A DNA stretch of 64,000 nucleotides. Origin: Montifringilla adamsi (taxonomy: Eukaryota; Chordata; Aves; Passeriformes; Passeridae). A model generated the notes under the pieces. That model saw only the letters and a list, made by a program, of their open reading frames with translations, was not told the origin of the DNA and did not search any database. A program made the translations under genes and the position numbers. Positions 33,921 through 44,358 of the stretch are shown here, one piece after another. Position 1 is the stretch's first letter. Every line of letters begins with the position of its first letter. The DNA lies in NCBI GenBank assembly GCA_017590115.1, contig JAGGNK010008226.1, positions 8,215,501 through 8,279,500 on the forward strand. The letters run 5' to 3'.

Positions 33921-35522
33921 TGATCACCACCTGCCTAATGCAAATATTTGCCTTTTAATACAGAATAATTGATTGCTTCAGGCAGTCAAAGCTCCTCTCC
34001 AAGGGCTGCAGAACTGAATGTGACTCAACAGAAGTTATTTTTCAAAAGCAGAATAAAATACAGCATTTATATTTCTATATATTAAATAGAGGCAATGTCA
34101 CAAACCACTCTAAACATAATTCAGAGCAGGTGGGAATTACAAGAACGTTCTGCAGACTGTGGTATCAAGTGATATTATTGAAGTTCCCCATGGTGTGTTT
34201 CAAGGTTTAGATTGAATATTTGGGGAAATTCCCTCCCCAGAGGGCTCTCAGGCCCAGGACAGGCTGCCCAGGGCTGCAGGGAGATGCTGGAGCTGTTCCT
34301 GCCCTTCGCACAGAGCTCAGCTGGAGCAAACACCTCCCAGAGCTCTGAGCATTGCCATGGAAATTCCCATTATTCCCCAGGCTCAGCACTGCACCGTTCA
34401 TGAGGAGCTCTCTGTAAATATTTGTTCAGTGGCTCCAAGGTGGTTGTTTCCCTGCTCCTTTACAAGAGGCTGCCTGGAAATGGGGTGGAAATGAGTGAGA
34501 AGCTCGTGGGGCAGCTGTGCAGGGAGTCAGAGCAGCTCAGGGACAGCTCTGCTTTGGGCCCTGCCTGTGGAATTGGGGCCATTACTGAGATTTGGCAAGA
34601 GCCGTGTGCAAGTACACCCAGCCACGAGAGAAAATAACATTTTCAAGGGTTGTTCAGCAGTGGGTTGCAGAATACAGATGCTGGGTATGATGTATTGGCA
34701 CTAAATTGGACTGTGGGTAAATGAAGGGCTTGGTCTCAGATTCAGCGCTGGAATCCTGCTCTGGGCTCAGCGGGAAATCCACAGGCTCTGCCTCACTTTT
34801 GCAGCTCGTTCAAGACATGTTTTGGCATCCCTGTCTCTTCTGCTGCCTTAATCTCCCCTTCCAGAGAGCAGAAATCAGCATTTGTAATTTATCCAGCAGG
34901 GGAGCCAACGCACAGGCTGGGATGGAATGCCCCAGGGATAACCCAGTGCTGAGTCAGCACGGTCACAAATGAGCTCCTCTGAGCAGAACTCAACGGCAGA
35001 GATGGCCAGGAGTGGGCAAAAGCTTTATCTGTGGTGCATTAGGGCAGAGATGAGACTCCAGTTCCCTCAGACCCTTCTGCAGCATTCTGCTCTCCCTAAA
35101 TCCAGCATTTCCCGAGGCAGCAGCTCAGCCATGGCCTGTCCAGCACCAGGGCTGGAAAGTGGAATATTTTGGGTACCTGCTGCCAACCAGAACAGGTTTC
35201 TCTCTGCCTTTGCCTTCCCTGAGGCAGGACAGGAGACTTGTTGGGTGCTGGAGTAACACCCAAGCTGCCAAAATTTACTTTCCCTCTTCAGAGACGGGTT
35301 CTCCCCTCTCGTAACTTGAGCAGATTTATCCCTGGGCTCACTCAGGATTCTCCTGTTGAGGTGCAGGAGCCCTCCAGGCTGAGGCCTCTGCTTCCCTGCC
35401 CCCTTCTCTGCACTTCCCTTCGTGTTTAATTGTAATAAATTTACTATTTTTTTTTAAGGCAGGGCTGGGGGGTGAAAGCAGCCTTTTCCTACCTGACAGG
35501 ATTGGGGGATCAGGCTCTGCTC
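33921..35522. other. Unique sequence
   Basis: AT-rich at 33930-34200. A weak CR1-like segment lies near 34217-34300. No gene recognised. Confidence 0.5.
34217..34300 (+). mobile_element. Possible old CR1 fragment
   Basis: 'ggaaattccctccccagagg' followed by 'caggctgcccagggctgcag' resembles CR1, but the 3' end is absent. Confidence 0.4.
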
Positions 35523-35668
35523 CCAGGGAACAAGGACAGCATGAGAGGGAACTGCCCCAAGTTGCACCAAGGGAGGGTTAGATTGGAGATTTTAAAAGTT
35601 ACTTCATGGAAGGGCTGTCCAGCCCTGGCACAGCTGCTCAGGGAAGGGGGGAGTCCCCATGCCTGGAG
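35523..35668 (+). mobile_element. CR1 LINE 3' fragment
   Basis: 'gacagcatgagagggaactg', 'gggagggttagattggagat' and 'gcctggaggtttttctag' are the same subtype as 28756. The copy breaks before the 3' terminus. Confidence 0.78.
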
Positions 35669-35692
35669 GTTTTTCTAGAATTGAAGTGTTTT

Positions 35693-35740
35693 TAGAATCA
35701 CAGAACACTTGGGTTGGAAGGGAGCTGAGAGCTCACCAAG
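35693..35740 (-). mobile_element. CR1 LINE 3' tip
   Basis: 'agaatcacagaacacttggg' then 'ttggaagggagct' is the reverse complement of the CR1 3' terminus. It faces the copy just upstream tail to tail. Confidence 0.65.
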
Positions 35741-35913
35741 CCCTGACGTGTCCAGTAAGTGACTCCTTTGTCAGAACTGAGCAAATCCTTCCTGAGCACC
35801 ACCTCTGGGAGGAAACACAGATTAACCTCAAGGCCTGAGCCCCCTCCCTGCTGCCTGCCTGGGATAAAGACACGTGCACAGCCCTGGGTCTCAGCCCTGC
35901 CCTTGGTTTGGGT

Positions 35914-36309
35914 CCATTCTGATGGAGAAGGAAGACTTGCACACCAGATGATGAACAACAAGTCTCAAAAGTTTATTGGATAGGCACACACATTTATAGC
36001 AGTGTTAATAAGGCTAATGCATATTGCAAAAATTGAGCTCATCATTGGTTAGTCATTTATCAGTCAACTACGTCTACGTTTACATTTTTGTGTTCACCTT
36101 GTTATGGTTTCTCCTATCGTTCCTTCATTCTTGCTAGCTAACGAACCTCTCCCACAACCTCAAGTTTCGGCAAGGGCACAGTGACCTTGCCACTTTTAGA
36201 CACTGATTTCTGACCCCTATCCTCGTCTCCTTCTTGCTTAACTAACGGTATTATTCCAGCATAATCTTTGTCAGCTAGCTAACTGTCTACAAAATCCTCT
36301 ACACCATTC
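35914..36309 (-). mobile_element. Solo LTR, class II/alpharetrovirus-like, 6-bp target duplication
   Basis: The LTR is 35920-36303 on the minus strand, starting TGTAGAGG and ending CTCCATCA. Exact CCATTC copies flank it at 35914-35919 and 36304-36309. A TATA box (TATAAATG, complement of about 35991-35998) and AATAAA (complement of 35972-35977) are closely spaced, followed by a short U5 with 'ctggtgtgcaagtcttcc'. This compact layout and the 6-bp duplication fit an alpharetrovirus-related class II LTR. No viral genes are present. Confidence 0.92.
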
Positions 36310-37445
36310 CGTGCTGTGTTACCAACCTCAGGTGGGCACAGAGCTGAGAGAGAGGGGGCTCTGAGATGGTTCTGGCAAACCCTGGGGAAGCTCCTGCTCC
36401 CAGGTGGGGCAGGACTGGCCCTGGAGCTCCTGGAGCTGGCAAAACCCCTCCAATCCAGCCCAAGCTGGGGCCTTCCAGCTGCCCACAGCGGGGAAGCTGT
36501 GGGCAGCTGGAAGGCCTGGGGGGGCTCTGGGCTCCCCCAAATCCTCCTTGCACAGTGCCCACTGCCCCGGCTGAGAGGCAGGGATGGATCCCACAAAACA
36601 TCCCCCAAATCCTCCTTGCACAGTGCCCACTGCCCCGGCTGAGAGGCAGGGATGGATCCCACAAAACATCCCACAAAACATCCCCAGCCCCTGAGAGCCT
36701 CACCCAGCCTGGGCTGTGGCTGCCCCCCGACTCAGGAAAATGGCATTAATGAAGATGAAAATGCTCAAAGAGAGGTCAGTGTCCCCCAGGCAGCAGTACA
36801 GCCTCAAAAATCCCTCTTTGGACAAGGGAGGTTCTTTAAATGATGGATTTCAGAAAGTGAGGTAATTTTAAAGGTGAATATTCTGAATTTCTGAAGGCGG
36901 TCAAGGGGCACCCAGGTTCCCAAACTTTCCCTGGACAGAGGAATCCAGGCCACTCCTGGTTTCTATCAGTGAGCATCAGATTGTTTAGAGGCAATAAAAG
37001 GACGTGGGGTGAGTGGCAGAGCTGGAGCTCCCCAGCCTGGGGGAAGCTGAGGCTGGTGAGAATTAACCCTTTAACAGCAGCAATCCCAGACACACAGCCT
37101 GCACCTCTTATCCTAAAACCCCCTCTCTAAGGGCTGCATTTGGCCATTTCCCTGCGAGTGGCTGGGATGAGAGGCAGTAAAGCATCTCTGCATCTCCAGC
37201 TAATAAAAAGTCACATTACTCTTCCCAAGAGTGAAAGATGAAGAGCAAGCAGTGGAGGTGCTGCTGAATCCCTGGGATCTGGGGAGAGGGAGTTCGGTTT
37301 CGCTGTTCTCAGGTAATTTGTTTAAAGCTGCATGGGGCTGGAGCAGGGAGGAAATTAATCTAATTAGAGACCCTCATTAGGATTCTCTGTATCAGAACTT
37401 TGCAAAGTCGTAAGAGGACACAAAAGTTCTGTCTGAGCACAAGGG
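36310..37445. other. Unique sequence
   Basis: Contains a 68-bp duplication (36534). An AT-moderate segment at 37150-37390 may be regulatory. No gene. Confidence 0.5.
36534..36669. repeat. 68-bp tandem duplication
   Basis: Two essentially identical 68-bp units, each starting 'cccccaaatcctccttgcac' and ending 'cccacaaaacat', followed by a 13-base partial repeat. Confidence 0.95.
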
Positions 37446-37585
37446 AATGGCTCCCACTGCCAGGGGCAGGATATTGGGATAAGAAATGGGATATTGGGAA
37501 TGAGGAATTGTTCCTGGCAGGGTGGGCAGCCCTGGCTGCCCTGGATCCCTGGCAGTGCCCAAGGCCAGGCTGGATGGAGCCCACC
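37446..37585 (+). mobile_element. CR1 LINE 3' fragment
   Basis: 'ggctcccactgccaggggca' to 'gccaaggccaggctggatgg'. The final section is replaced by unrelated sequence. Confidence 0.83.
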
Positions 37586-37794
37586 CCATTCCACCCCTGC
37601 TTTGATGCCTTAGGACATTTCAGCTTTTGTATTTTCATGTATTTGTAACCCTGCAGTTCTTTAGTGCACAGCTCTAAACTCCGTGTTCAGTGTGAGCTGC
37701 TGCTGTCCCGCTCTGGGCAGACACAGCAATTCCTCTGCAGGCCTGGCAGTCAAGGACACCTCACTGCCCCAGGGCCCAGAAATGGAAACAAAAG

Positions 37795-38056
37795 TGACTT
37801 CTGGGGGGACCAAACTTGAGGTAAAGGACTTCATTAGCTGAAGTTGTAATTGGCAAATTAACCCCCAATATGTAAATAGACCACACTCATAAAAACATGA
37901 AAACCAGAGACCTGTGGTCCATTTTGGGTGTAGCCCCTGGGGACAGGGGGGGTATTTCATCAGCCTGAGATGCACCTGAAGGCCCTGCAATAAATACAAC
38001 TGCTTTTCATCCCTTAATTCTGTCTGGCTGTTTTTAGGCAGCCCCAAAAGGCATCA
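37795..38056 (+). mobile_element. LTR, GGCATCA-ending family
   Basis: Sense LTR with a TATA-like CATAAAAAC near 37888 and AATAAA at 37989-37994. The U5 includes 'actgcttttcatccctt' and ends 'ggcagccccaaaaggcatca'. The U5 end matches those of the inverted pair at 60016 and 61564. The 5' end (TGACTTCTGGGG) is approximate and no target duplication was seen. Confidence 0.75.
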
Positions 38057-38586
38057 CCATGGGCAGGGATCCCCCTGTCCCAGTGGGGTGCAGTGGTGGG
38101 GCACTGGAGCTGCCTGTGCCCCTCTCTGCAGGATGCAGGAGCTGCCAGGGAAGCTCCTGGTGCTCCCTGCCTGGTGCCACCAGCCCCGGGTGCTGATTAT
38201 TCACTGGCTCTGGCTGTTAGTGACAGTCATAAAACCTGACAATGCCTTGGGGGAACGCTTTCAAAAAGGCTTTTTAATAAACTGTGAAAACTGTTGTTTC
38301 AGCAATTGGAAAATAATTAAGGAGCAATTATGGGAGCAAACAGAAATCCTGAGCATATAGGCAAGCCGTTAAAATATGTTCTTTAAGAAATTATTGCAGT
38401 CACACTGGAAAGAAAAGCAGCTTTTAAATAAAGTTATGGTTACAACTGACTGAAAGGAGGGGGGAAATGAAAGGAATAATTCATGCTGGAAAGAGGGAAT
38501 ATTAACTGCTCTCCCAGCACACGGTTCACCTGGGAACTGGCCTTCCTTAATTTCCTTATGCAGAAAGATAATTGCATTTTTCCATG
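38057..38586. other. Unique sequence
   Basis: AT-rich after 38260. No gene. Confidence 0.5.
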
Positions 38587-38708
38587 GCAGTGTCCCAGGC
38601 CAGGCTGGACACTGGGGCTGGAGCACCTGGGACAGGGGAAGGTGTCCCTGCCATGGCTGGGGTTGCACTGGGTGGGATTTGGGATCCCCTCCACTCTGGG
38701 ATTCTGTG
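38587..38708 (+). mobile_element. CR1 LINE 3' fragment
   Basis: 'gcagtgtcccaggccaggct' to 'ctccactctgggattctgtg'. The 3' terminus is complete. Confidence 0.87.
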
Positions 38709-38968
38709 AGCTGAGCCTGCCCTGAGCACCCCCAGCACAGCCCCATGGGCTCTCCAGGAAGGAATTTTGGCTTCACTCGTCCCCAGAGGTGCAGGAGCTG
38801 TGGGAAGCACGTGGATGAGCTGCTGGGGGCACGGAGCCTGCTCTGGGATTCAGGGAGTGCTGGTATTCGTGGCAGCAGCTGCTGCCAGCCCCTCCTGCAC
38901 TGAAGGACTCGAGGAGGTCACCTGGCACAGGGCACAGGTCACCCCGGGCTGTTGTCACAGCAGGAGCT

Positions 38969-39154
38969 GTGTCACAGTCACCTGGCTGTTACACATGTTA
39001 CTGTCACCTGGCTGTGTGTCACAGTCACCTGGCTGTCACACATGTTACTGTCACCTGGCTGTGTGTCACTGTCACCTGGCTGTCACACATGTCACTGTCA
39101 CCTGGCTGTGTGTCACTGTCACCTGGCTGTGTGTCACTGTCACCTGGCTGTCAC
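38969..39154. repeat. Minisatellite with 47-bp dimeric unit
   Basis: The 'cacctggctgt' core recurs at spacings alternating 26 and 21 bp, so the true unit is a 47-bp dimer of two related monomers (with cacacatgt or gtgtcac spacers). About four dimers. Confidence 0.9.
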
Positions 39155-39202
39155 AAAGCACCTCCTCCTGTGCAGAAGAACCAGGAGGGAGCTGCACTGA
39201 TC

Positions 39203-39346
39203 CCAGAATTCCCAACTGGTTTGGGTGGAAAGGACCCCAAATCCCACCCAGTGCCACCCTGCCATGGCAGGGACACCTTTCCCTGTCCCAGGTGCTCCAG
39301 CCCCAGTGTCCAGCCTGGCCTTGGCACTGCCAGGGGTCCAGGGTAT
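39203..39346 (-). mobile_element. CR1 LINE 3' fragment
   Basis: Antisense copy whose 3' end ('cccaactggtttgggtggaa') lies about 50 bp from the 47-bp array. Confidence 0.87.
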
Positions 39347-40582
39347 TTCCAGCTCCACAGAATCTACTCTGCAGCTCCAGCACTTCACCACTCCTCAGGT
39401 GTAACCTTGCAAGCCATGGTGGAGTTTTCCTGCTGCTCCCATTTCCCTGCAATGGGATCGCAGCAGCCATTCCTCCTGCAGCCCAGAACTGCTCCAAGTT
39501 GTTATTTCTGGATCAGCTGATTCTGCAAACAGCATCACAAGTGAGAGAGTTCTCAGTGCATCACCTCCCTGTCAAAGCAACAAATGCCTTATTTACCCAG
39601 GGAGCACACCAGGGAAAAACTGGGATTTCACCCAGGAGCTGGCTCCTGACAGTGATGGTAGTTAAAGGCTATCACATGAAACATTGAATTATCAGCTCAG
39701 GCTGCAGAACTGCGGCGAGATAACAGAGAATTCTGAATAATAATTGATAACTCCGTGCTGAAATCAATGCTATTAGACTGCACTGATGTAGAGACTGCTT
39801 TTACCCATAAAGCACAATTAAAAATTGAACTGGGGAGCTTTAATGTGGGGATCTCTGTCACGTGTGTGGGCAGCACCTGCACTGACAAACGTCAGAGTGC
39901 AAATCCCCGCCGTGGAAATGCTCAGAGAGCCCCATGCAAAGCCAGGTTTGTGCTGGAGCAGCCCAGCTGGGCGTGAGAGATCACAGCCCTGCCTCCAGGA
40001 GGGTTTGGGGGTTTCTCAGCCCACCCTTGCTGGGGGCACAGACAGAGGGCAGGGCCAGGTCCCTGCAGTCCCTTCCACACCTGGGTCACCCTGGCTGGGC
40101 TCGTGGCTGTCCTGCAGGTCCCCAGCTGCCTGATCCCTGTGTGCTGGAGCCCAGGGGCTCAGGGCAGGGCAGGGTGGCAGCTCTGCTGCTCCCTGGCACG
40201 GGCTGAGCCTCCCCTTCCCGAGCCTGGCACGCAGCAAAAGCAGCTGGAATTCCCTCAGACAGGGTTTGCAGCACCTCCCAGGCACGGGGGCATTGCTGGG
40301 GGGGCTGGGCAGGGCCAGGGGCTGCACTGGGTGCTCCCTGTGGGTCCCTTCCAGCTCAGCATGTTCTGTGAAATTCGATTTCACAGCCCCCCTCTCGGTA
40401 CAAATACCACAAACCCCACAGTGCTCTAAGACAGCATTCCCACAGGAATCTCAGCAATAATCTTAACAGGAGACTTACCAATAGCAGACAGAGGGTTTCA
40501 GGTTTTTTCCCTATTCCAGCCCCAAAAATGGTGAACCAAAGCAATGATGCCACTTCACCAAGTGCCAGCTGTCACAGACACA
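39347..40582. other. Unique sequence
   Basis: 39680-39860 is AT-rich unique DNA (candidate regulatory island: 'gaataataattgataactcc'). The rest is GC-rich. No gene. Confidence 0.45.
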
Positions 40583-41015
40583 GGCAGGGACACCTTCCCC
40601 TGTCCCAGCTGCTCCCAGCCCCAGTGTCCAGCCTGGCCTTGGGCACTGCCAGGGATCCAGGGGCAGCCCCAGCTGCTCTGGGCACCCTGTGCCAGGGCCT
40701 GCCCACCCTGCCAGGAACAATTCCTAATTCCCAATCTCCCATCCATCCCTGCCCTCTGGCAGTGGGAGCCATTCCCTGTGTCTGTCCCTCCATCCCTGTC
40801 CCCAGTCCCTCTCCAGCTCTCCTGTGGCTCCTTCAGGTGCTGTGAGGCCACTCTGGGGTCACCCCAACCTTCTCCTGTGCAGGTGAGCCCCCCCAGCTCT
40901 CCCAGCAGAGCTGCTCCATCCTCTGCTCATTTGGGGACTCATGTGCCTGGCTCCAGCAGCTCCAGGTCCCTCCTGTGCTGGGCTCTGCAGGTGGGGCTCC
41001 CCTGGGCACGGAGCA
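40583..41015 (-). mobile_element. CR1 LINE 3' fragment, longest
   Basis: Antisense copy reaching deeper into the element than most others: core, 'ctgtccccagtccctctcca', 'cagctctcccagcagagctg' and 'ccagcagctccaggtccctc', then 'ggctctgcaggtggggctcc'. The extreme 3' end is missing. Confidence 0.9.
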
Positions 41016-42476
41016 GAATTCCCAAATCATGGAAGGAGTTCCAGGACCCAGCTGTCCCAGCAGAGCCCCCGGCAGGTGACTGAGGCGTTGCTGGACCCCA
41101 GGTTTCCCCCAGCAGTGCTCCAAGCACTTCCCAAGGCTCAGGATTCACTCCCAGCGTGGAACTGAAGGCAGTAAATGGCCCTGAGCCCCCCAGGCAGCAC
41201 GGAGCCATCAGAGGGGGATTTGTGCTCCAAAGCTGATCTAATGAAGAGCAAAGCCCAGCTCTGGAGAGAGCAGCAGTTCTTCAGCAGCATTATTTGCTGT
41301 GCCTAAAGGTGACAGAGGAGCCCGTGTCAGCGCTGGGAGCTGTGATCGATGGAGCCCACGCTGCTTTTATTGGAACAAATGCTCCAACAAGCCCCGTAAT
41401 GTGATTGTATCTCTGGCTGCTTGGTGTTCTACAAGTGCACATCGCTCCCAGCCTCCTGCAGGAGACGGGCAAGCATTTCCTGCAGCAAATAAAATAATTC
41501 CCTATTACTCTCTGTTATGAAAATGCCATTTGTTTTGATTTGATAAAGTGACTTCTGTTTAGCATCTTCACAAAGCAGAAGGGTTGATGGGTTTGATGGA
41601 TTTTCCTCTCTTTTCTGCAGGTTTAGTTGCACCTGTTAAAACACACACACTCCCATCATTTTCAGATATTGCTGGTTTGGGGATTGGGGTACCACGCTGA
41701 CACAGAGCACTAACTCCCACAATGGTTCTGTGAAGGGATGAGAACGGATCTCCCTCACTCACATTCCTCTGAACAAATGATCTCTGGGCCTACGAAGGCA
41801 GTTTAAAGGAAATATAACTTTGTTATTCGGTGTTTCGCAACAAATGCCAACCAGAATTCCACGGGATAAACTTGCAAAAAGGAAAGATCAGCTGTGCTGG
41901 GCGAATAAATTGTTCAAAACGTTTCAAAGGCTAAGAAAACACGCCAAAACTTTTTAGGGGAAGTAGCACATCCTCAGCATTGAGGGCTGGGCCATTCCTA
42001 CAATCCCTTTGCAGCCCTGAGCCCTCCCTGGCAGAGCTCTGCCTGTGCTCCCTACAGCTCCTGTGCAGCTCCAGAAATGATTCCCGAGCGTTCCACCCGC
42101 CCAGGCAGTCCTGGGGGATTCCTGCAGGGTTTGGGGCAGGTGGGGCTGGCACCAGGCAGCTGCTGCAGGGGGTGCAGAGGTGAGCAGGCAGCTCCAGATG
42201 TGCAGATGGTGCTGGCAGGAGCCTGCAGGACAGGCTGCCTCATTACCAGGGATAATTAACGACAGCTGCCTCCACGGTTAATTACTGCCAGCAATTAAAG
42301 CCGGAGACACATTGCAGCAGACACCCAGCAGGGCTGGGCTGGGCCTCACCTGGGCGAGGCCACAGACCTTGAATTCCTGCCCATCCTGGCAGCAGTCCTG
42401 GCTGGACTTCTTTCCAGCCCTGGAAATCCAGTCCTGGTTGGATTTCTTTCCCAGGACATGGTTTGCATTTTCTTAC
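41016..42476. other. Unique sequence with candidate island
   Basis: 41285-41525 is unique, AT-moderate and looks neither repetitive nor coding. No gene recognised. Confidence 0.45.
41285..41525. other. Candidate conserved noncoding island
   Basis: Contains a GATA/CUT-like 'gtgatcgatgg', SOX-like 'attggaacaaatg' and 'caaataaaataattccctat'. Regulatory role inferred. Confidence 0.22.
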
Positions 42477-42676
42477 GGAATCTTTGAGGTTGGGAAAGCC
42501 CTCCCAGCCCAAGCTGTGCCCATCCCACCCTGTCCCCAGCTCTGAGTGCCACCTCCAGGTGCCACCTGCAGGGATGGGCACTCCAACCCTGCCTGGGCAG
42601 TGCCAGTTCCTGATCCCCCTTTCCATGGGGAAATTCCTGCTGTGCCCACCCTGAGCTGCCCTGGGCATCCTGGGGT
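42477..42676 (-). mobile_element. CR1 LINE 3' fragment
   Basis: Reverse complement of the subtype at 3291: 'ccctgtccccagctctgagt', 'atgggcactccaaccctgcc' and 'atggggaaattcctgctgtg'. Confidence 0.85.
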
Positions 42677-42702
42677 CGTTCCCTCTGCTCCTGTCCCTGC
42701 TC

Positions 42703-42850
42703 AATGGAATCCCAGGGTCACTGAGGCTGGAAAACTGCAGCAAGCCCACCCTGACCCAGCCCACGCTGCCAGCACTGAGCCCTGGCCCCGGGCCCCTCAT
42801 CCCAGGGCTCTGAGCCCCTCCAGGGAGGGACACTCCTCCAATTCCCTGGC
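42703..42850 (-). mobile_element. CR1-like fragment, older subtype
   Basis: 'aatggaatcccagggtcact' then 'gaggctggaaaa' is an antisense CR1 3' end directly behind the previous copy, in the same orientation. Confidence 0.6.
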
Positions 42851-43906
42851 ATCCTGCTGCAGCAGAAACCTCAACCTGCAAAGAAACGCGCGCACAGATG
42901 GTGCCAAGGCAGATCCTGGGCTGGGAGCTGAAATCCATTCATCACACACACACACTGAAATATTTCACATTACAGCTTTTGATACAGGAGGAAACAAGAA
43001 ATGTGTTCTCTCCCTCAGGAGAGGGGAAACAAAAGAAGTGTAATATTAATTTTAATATTATTTGTTGCCCACAACAGCTTGCAGAACACAAAGAGACCTC
43101 AGCGGGGTTTGAACACGCTGGTTTAGGAAGCTGCACCCAGGGTAGAGTTTATGAAAAATTAAAATTACACCACCAGGATTTTCTGATAAGAAAATCCCTT
43201 AAAGTTTCATCATAATCAACGGGAACATTTGTCATCTTTATAATGTTTTAGGTTATATTTTCCCAAGTTTTATCATCCTTAGGATTCCCTTGGGAAGGGC
43301 AGAGCAGTGACAGCGTGTTCAGGAGAGCTCCAGCTTGCAGCCAAATATTCTCATTAAATACAACCAAATATATTCTGTTATTATACATGATAATAAAATC
43401 TATTCCATACAACAGACAAATAAAATTAAATATAATCCATGAGCAGCAGAGTAAGGCAGAGCAGGGAGGGACAGATCCATCCCCCTGAGCTCTCTGGACC
43501 CCTGCCCTGCCCTTCCCAGCTCCCATCCTCCCTCAAGCCCACGCAGGGATCCCAGGCTGGAATTCCATCCCTTCTATTTCCAGGTGTCTCTGCCCTGCAG
43601 GAGTCACAGGAAGCTGGGACAGAAAAGCCACTGGGAGTTGATGGGGGGAGGCCGAGATCAATGAGCACAACTGGGTGTCAGCCTTTTCCTTGCCCCGGTG
43701 AAAGCCCAGCTGGATTTTAAATGAGAGACACAAACGGCTCAGCCCCATTAATGCCCGGCAGCAGCGCTCGGGGAAGGAAGAAAAACGAGCCTGCTTTCCA
43801 TGGGCAGCATCCTTAAAGCACTCGTTAGTCTGCAGGAAACTGAACTCCGGGCCTGGAGGGGCTGCTGGAACCAGGAGCAGCAGCAGGGGCAGCTGTGGCA
43901 GCTCCC
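42851..43906. other. Unique sequence
   Basis: AT-rich at 43030-43440. No gene. Confidence 0.5.
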
Positions 43907-44051
43907 CAGCCAGGGACACCTCTGCTGTCCCTGCCCCAGCCAGGGACACCTCTGCTGCTCCTGCCCCAGCCAGGGACACCTCTGCTGCTCCTGCCCCAGC
44001 CAGGGACACCTCTGCTGTCCCACCTCCCCAGCCAGGGACACCTCTGCTGCT
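43907..44051. repeat. 30-bp minisatellite, about 5 copies
   Basis: Units 'cagccagggacacctctgct' plus about ten bases (gctcctgccc). The period is a multiple of three, so frames stay open on both strands. Confidence 0.92.
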
Positions 44052-44256
44052 CCACTGATAAGCTGATGTTCCACATTTTGGGAGTGACCTCGCAGTGGCT
44101 GGAGAGAGCATTTTGCAGTGCTGCCAGTTTGGAGGTGTACCAGAGTACACTGACACTAAAAGAAAACCCAGATCTCGGTAGAAGACAGAAGACATCGCGT
44201 TTGTAGGAGCAAAGCAAAAACACCAACGCTGGCAAGTAGTCACTGCAAAACACATT

Positions 44257-44358
44257 CAGGCTGGCCACTGGGAAGGGGAAGGTGTCCCTGCCATGGCAGG
44301 GGTGGCACTGGGTGGGATTTAAGGTCCTTTCCCACCCAGAGCATTCCATGATCCTGGG
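44257..44358 (+). mobile_element. CR1 LINE 3' tip
   Basis: 'aaggggaaggtgtccctgcc' to 'tttcccacccagagcattcc'. The 3' end is present and only about 100 bp are retained. Confidence 0.85.
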
